Shown: in pieces, positions 28,055 to 29,829 of the stretch
How positions within the stretch are numbered: the stretch's first letter is position 1
How the letters are laid out: each line of letters starts with the position of its first letter
Virus record (IMG/VR): IMGVR_UViG_3300003691_000035
Coordinates: 1-29,829 of that record
Length of the DNA stretch: 29,829 nucleotides
Strand: one strand, 5' to 3'
Source of the DNA: a virus
Translations under genes and position numbers: made by a program
Notes under the pieces: model-generated
Databases searched by the model: none
Seen by the model: the letters and a program-made list of their open reading frames with translations, nothing else
What the model was told of the DNA's origin: nothing

Positions 28055-29211
28055 TGTCACAGCACGCACGGTTTGCTCCTAGCGGCGCGCCGGTCTGGGG
28101 CCACTGCTCCGGGTCGGTGCAAGCGCAGGCCGCGTTCCCTGACACCGAGACGCCCGAAAGCCGCGAGGGCACCGCAGCGCACTGGGTTATCTCCGAGGTG
28201 CTGTCGAGCGGCACCGTCATGGCGTACGCCGCCGACCTGCTCGGGCAGACCGCGCCGAACGGCGTGGTTATCGATGAAAAGATGGTCGAAGGCGCGCAGG
28301 TAATGATCGACGATGTGCTGGGTGTACTCGCCGCGTGTGCCGGGGCGGAACTGCTGATCGAGCACCGCGTCGCTATGCCGGCGATTCACCCGGAGAACTG
28401 GGGCACCCTGGACGCCGCGCTGTACGTGCCGTCCGCCGGTGCGCTGTTTCTATGGGACTATAAACACGGCCACCGCGAGAACAGCGCAGCGGGCAACCTG
28501 CAGCTGATCGACTACGTGGCCGGGCTGGTGCAGCAGTACCGGATCGACGGCGTGACTGAGCAGAACACCCGCGTCGTGCTGCGGATTGTGCAGCCGTTTT
28601 GTTACACGTCGACCGGCCCGGTTAGCGAGTGGGTCGCCCCGTTAACGGATCTGCGCGGGTACTGGAACCGGCTGCACGCTCAGGCCGCCGAAGCCGATAC
28701 CGGCGGCACGCTGACGACGGGGCTCTGGTGCCGCGACTGTAAGGCGGTCGGCGTCTGCGCTGCAGAACGCCAGGCCAGCCACAACCTGATCGCCGTGGCG
28801 GGGTCACCGTACGAAATGGACACCATGTCGGGCGCCGATCTGGCAACCGAACGACGCATACTGTCCGACGGTATCGCCGTCGCAGGTAAGCGGCTGGAAG
28901 CTATCGGGGATCAACTGCACCACCGCGCCACGTCCGGAGGCGATGCAGGCGGGCTGGTGCTGGAAACGACCAGCGGCCGGCGTGAGTGGGCCGTCCCCCC
29001 GGCGCAGGCCGTCGCGCTGGCGTCCCAGTTCGGCGTCGATGCTAGCAAACCGGGCGTGCTGACGCCGACCCAGACGCTAGCCCGCGCCCCGGCTGCGGTC
29101 CGGCCGATGCTCGATCAGGTAATGAAAAACGCAACCCGGCGACCTGCCGGAAAAACGAAACTAGTAGAAGCGGCCGACAGCACCGTCGCCCGCGCATTTA
29201 AGAGGAAGTAA
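28054..29211 (+). CDS. DUF2800 RecB-like PD-(D/E)XK nuclease (385 aa)
   Basis: The opening HARFAPSGAPVWGHCSGSVQ and SREGTAAHWVISEVLSSG are the hallmarks of DUF2800, a family of the RecB/Cas4-type nucleases. Catalytic residues are visible as Asp120 in GTLDAALYVP and Asp135 and Lys137 in LWDYKHGH. A Cys pair in GLWCRDCKAVGVCAAER may belong to an iron-sulfur or zinc site. It would act as an exonuclease in phage recombination or replication, working with the adjacent ssDNA-binding protein. It follows the WKKKRGV gene without a gap. Confidence 0.88.
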   Translation: MSQHARFAPSGAPVWGHCSGSVQAQAAFPDTETPESREGTAAHWVISEVLSSGTVMAYAADLLGQTAPNGVVIDEKMVEGAQVMIDDVLGVLAACAGAELLIEHRVAMPAIHPENWGTLDAALYVPSAGALFLWDYKHGHRENSAAGNLQLIDYVAGLVQQYRIDGVTEQNTRVVLRIVQPFCYTSTGPVSEWVAPLTDLRGYWNRLHAQAAEADTGGTLTTGLWCRDCKAVGVCAAERQASHNLIAVAGSPYEMDTMSGADLATERRILSDGIAVAGKRLEAIGDQLHHRATSGGDAGGLVLETTSGRREWAVPPAQAVALASQFGVDASKPGVLTPTQTLARAPAAVRPMLDQVMKNATRRPAGKTKLVEAADSTVARAFKRK

Positions 29212-29216
29212 ACACC

Positions 29217-29829
29217 ATGCCACGAATAGACGAAAACAAGGTTAAATTGTGCGGCGGAATCGTCGTGTGGGACGAGGTCAGCACCCCGACCGTTGCGACG
29301 CAGGGAAAACGCGCTGGCGATACTCACTGGAAATTTAAGCTGGCATTCGAGCCTAGCAACCCCGACCTGGTCCTGCACAACAACCTCGCGCTAAAGGCGC
29401 TAGCGGAGTCGCCCGATTTTCGCGGCGTGCTGCCTCCGGGCGGCCGTATGCCACAGAGCGTCATCGGTCCTAACGAATTCGGCGGCCAGTTCACCGGTTG
29501 GGTGGCTGTCAGCTTCGGCACGTACTACGCGCCGGACATATACGACGAGGCGGGGACACTGATCGACCCGATGCAGCGCGCCGGGCTTGTTTACGTCGGG
29601 CAGCGGGTCGACGTGCTGTGTCACTGCTACCCATACAACACGGCGAGCAAGGGCATCGGCTCCGGCCTGGACGCCTTCGGGGTGAGTCTCTCCGCTCCTG
29701 GCCAGCGACTAAACCTCGGCAGCGGCGACACCGCGGGCGCGTTCGCACCGACCGGCGCACCGCCACCGCAGGCAGCTCCCGCGCCCGGCCAGCAGTACGC
29801 ACCGCCACCGCAGGCAGCTCCCGCGCCCG
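29217..29829 (+). CDS. Probable ssDNA-binding protein, DUF2815-like (partial, runs off right edge)
   Basis: AAGAGGAAG precedes ATG 29217 and the frame is open for 204 codons to the edge. It begins PRIDENKVKLCGGIVVWDEV, then THWKFKLAFEPSNPDLVLHN and a beta-rich core with FTGWVAVSFGTYYAPDIYDE and LVYVGQRVDVLCHCYPYNTA, followed by a Pro/Ala/Gln-rich tail. Position right after DUF2800 is typical for DUF2815, which acts as a phage ssDNA-binding protein. The flexible tail resembles those of SSB proteins, which recruit partners. The true end is unseen. Confidence 0.72.
   Translation, partial: MPRIDENKVKLCGGIVVWDEVSTPTVATQGKRAGDTHWKFKLAFEPSNPDLVLHNNLALKALAESPDFRGVLPPGGRMPQSVIGPNEFGGQFTGWVAVSFGTYYAPDIYDEAGTLIDPMQRAGLVYVGQRVDVLCHCYPYNTASKGIGSGLDAFGVSLSAPGQRLNLGSGDTAGAFAPTGAPPPQAAPAPGQQYAPPPQAAPAP
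29757..29829 (+). repeat. 42-bp tandem repeat in the tail of the ssDNA-binding gene, cut by the edge
   Basis: The 31 bases from 29757 recur exactly from 29799 with a 42-bp period, ending at the last base of the window. Each unit encodes 14 residues, APPPQAAPAPGQQY. Further copies may follow. Confidence 0.9.

Noticed and set aside
1-29829. tRNA, rRNA, CRISPR array, insertion sequence, integrase
   Set aside because: I looked for cloverleaf-like segments, regularly spaced repeats, transposase motifs and tyrosine or serine recombinase motifs by eye and found none. A tRNA scan could not be run.

Overview
The window is part of a tailed-phage (or prophage) genome with a high GC content (about 60-65% by eye) and almost no intergenic space. 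Genes are joined by ATGA, GTGA or TAATG overlaps and use ordinary AGGAG-type ribosome binding sites. Promoter-like boxes fit sigma70, which together with the gene families suggests a Gram-negative, probably proteobacterial, host. No tRNA, rRNA, CRISPR array, insertion sequence, integrase or CI-like repressor was seen.

Region 1 (1-18704, minus strand) is one late block read right to left: a gene of unknown function, small and large terminase, a gpW-like joiner, portal, a collagen-like fibre protein, S49 protease with a nested scaffold, decoration protein, major capsid protein, a small Ala-rich protein, a head-tail joiner, a neck or tail-completion protein, an SGNH hydrolase, tail sheath, tail tube, two overlapping tail-assembly chaperone frames, tape measure, an exported Fn3-like protein and tail-fibre-like proteins that continue past the left edge. 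The head module is lambda-like and the tail is contractile and Mu-like, so the particle should be a myovirus.

Region 2 (18705-19022) is the only real intergenic region. It is an AT-rich divergent control region with a leftward late promoter candidate, a rightward early promoter candidate, three 7-2-7 inverted repeats spaced exactly 53 bp apart, and a cluster of GTTAC/GTAAC half-sites.

Region 3 (19023-24305, plus strand) is the early and replication block: an excisionase-like HTH protein, a Prim-Pol/SF3 primase-helicase, a beta-clamp-like protein, a cupin-like protein and a string of very small genes. Two promoters inside it (at 22.3 and 24.0 kb) share a 37-bp near-identical element built on the palindrome GTTACCGGTAAC.

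Region 4 (24276-27211, minus strand) is a compact operon of a zinc-ribbon protein, a 62-residue protein, an SF2 helicase, a VRR-NUC nuclease and a TetR-like HTH protein. Region 5 (27305 to the right edge, plus strand) holds a WKKKRGV-motif protein, a DUF2800 RecB-like nuclease and a probable DUF2815-like ssDNA-binding protein. Regions 4 and 5 diverge from a 44-bp control element in which two overlapping, mutually exclusive promoters share a pair of identical TTGAC-N6-GTCAA operators. This looks like a genetic switch and is the most striking regulatory structure in the window. Operator binding and regulator assignments are inference.
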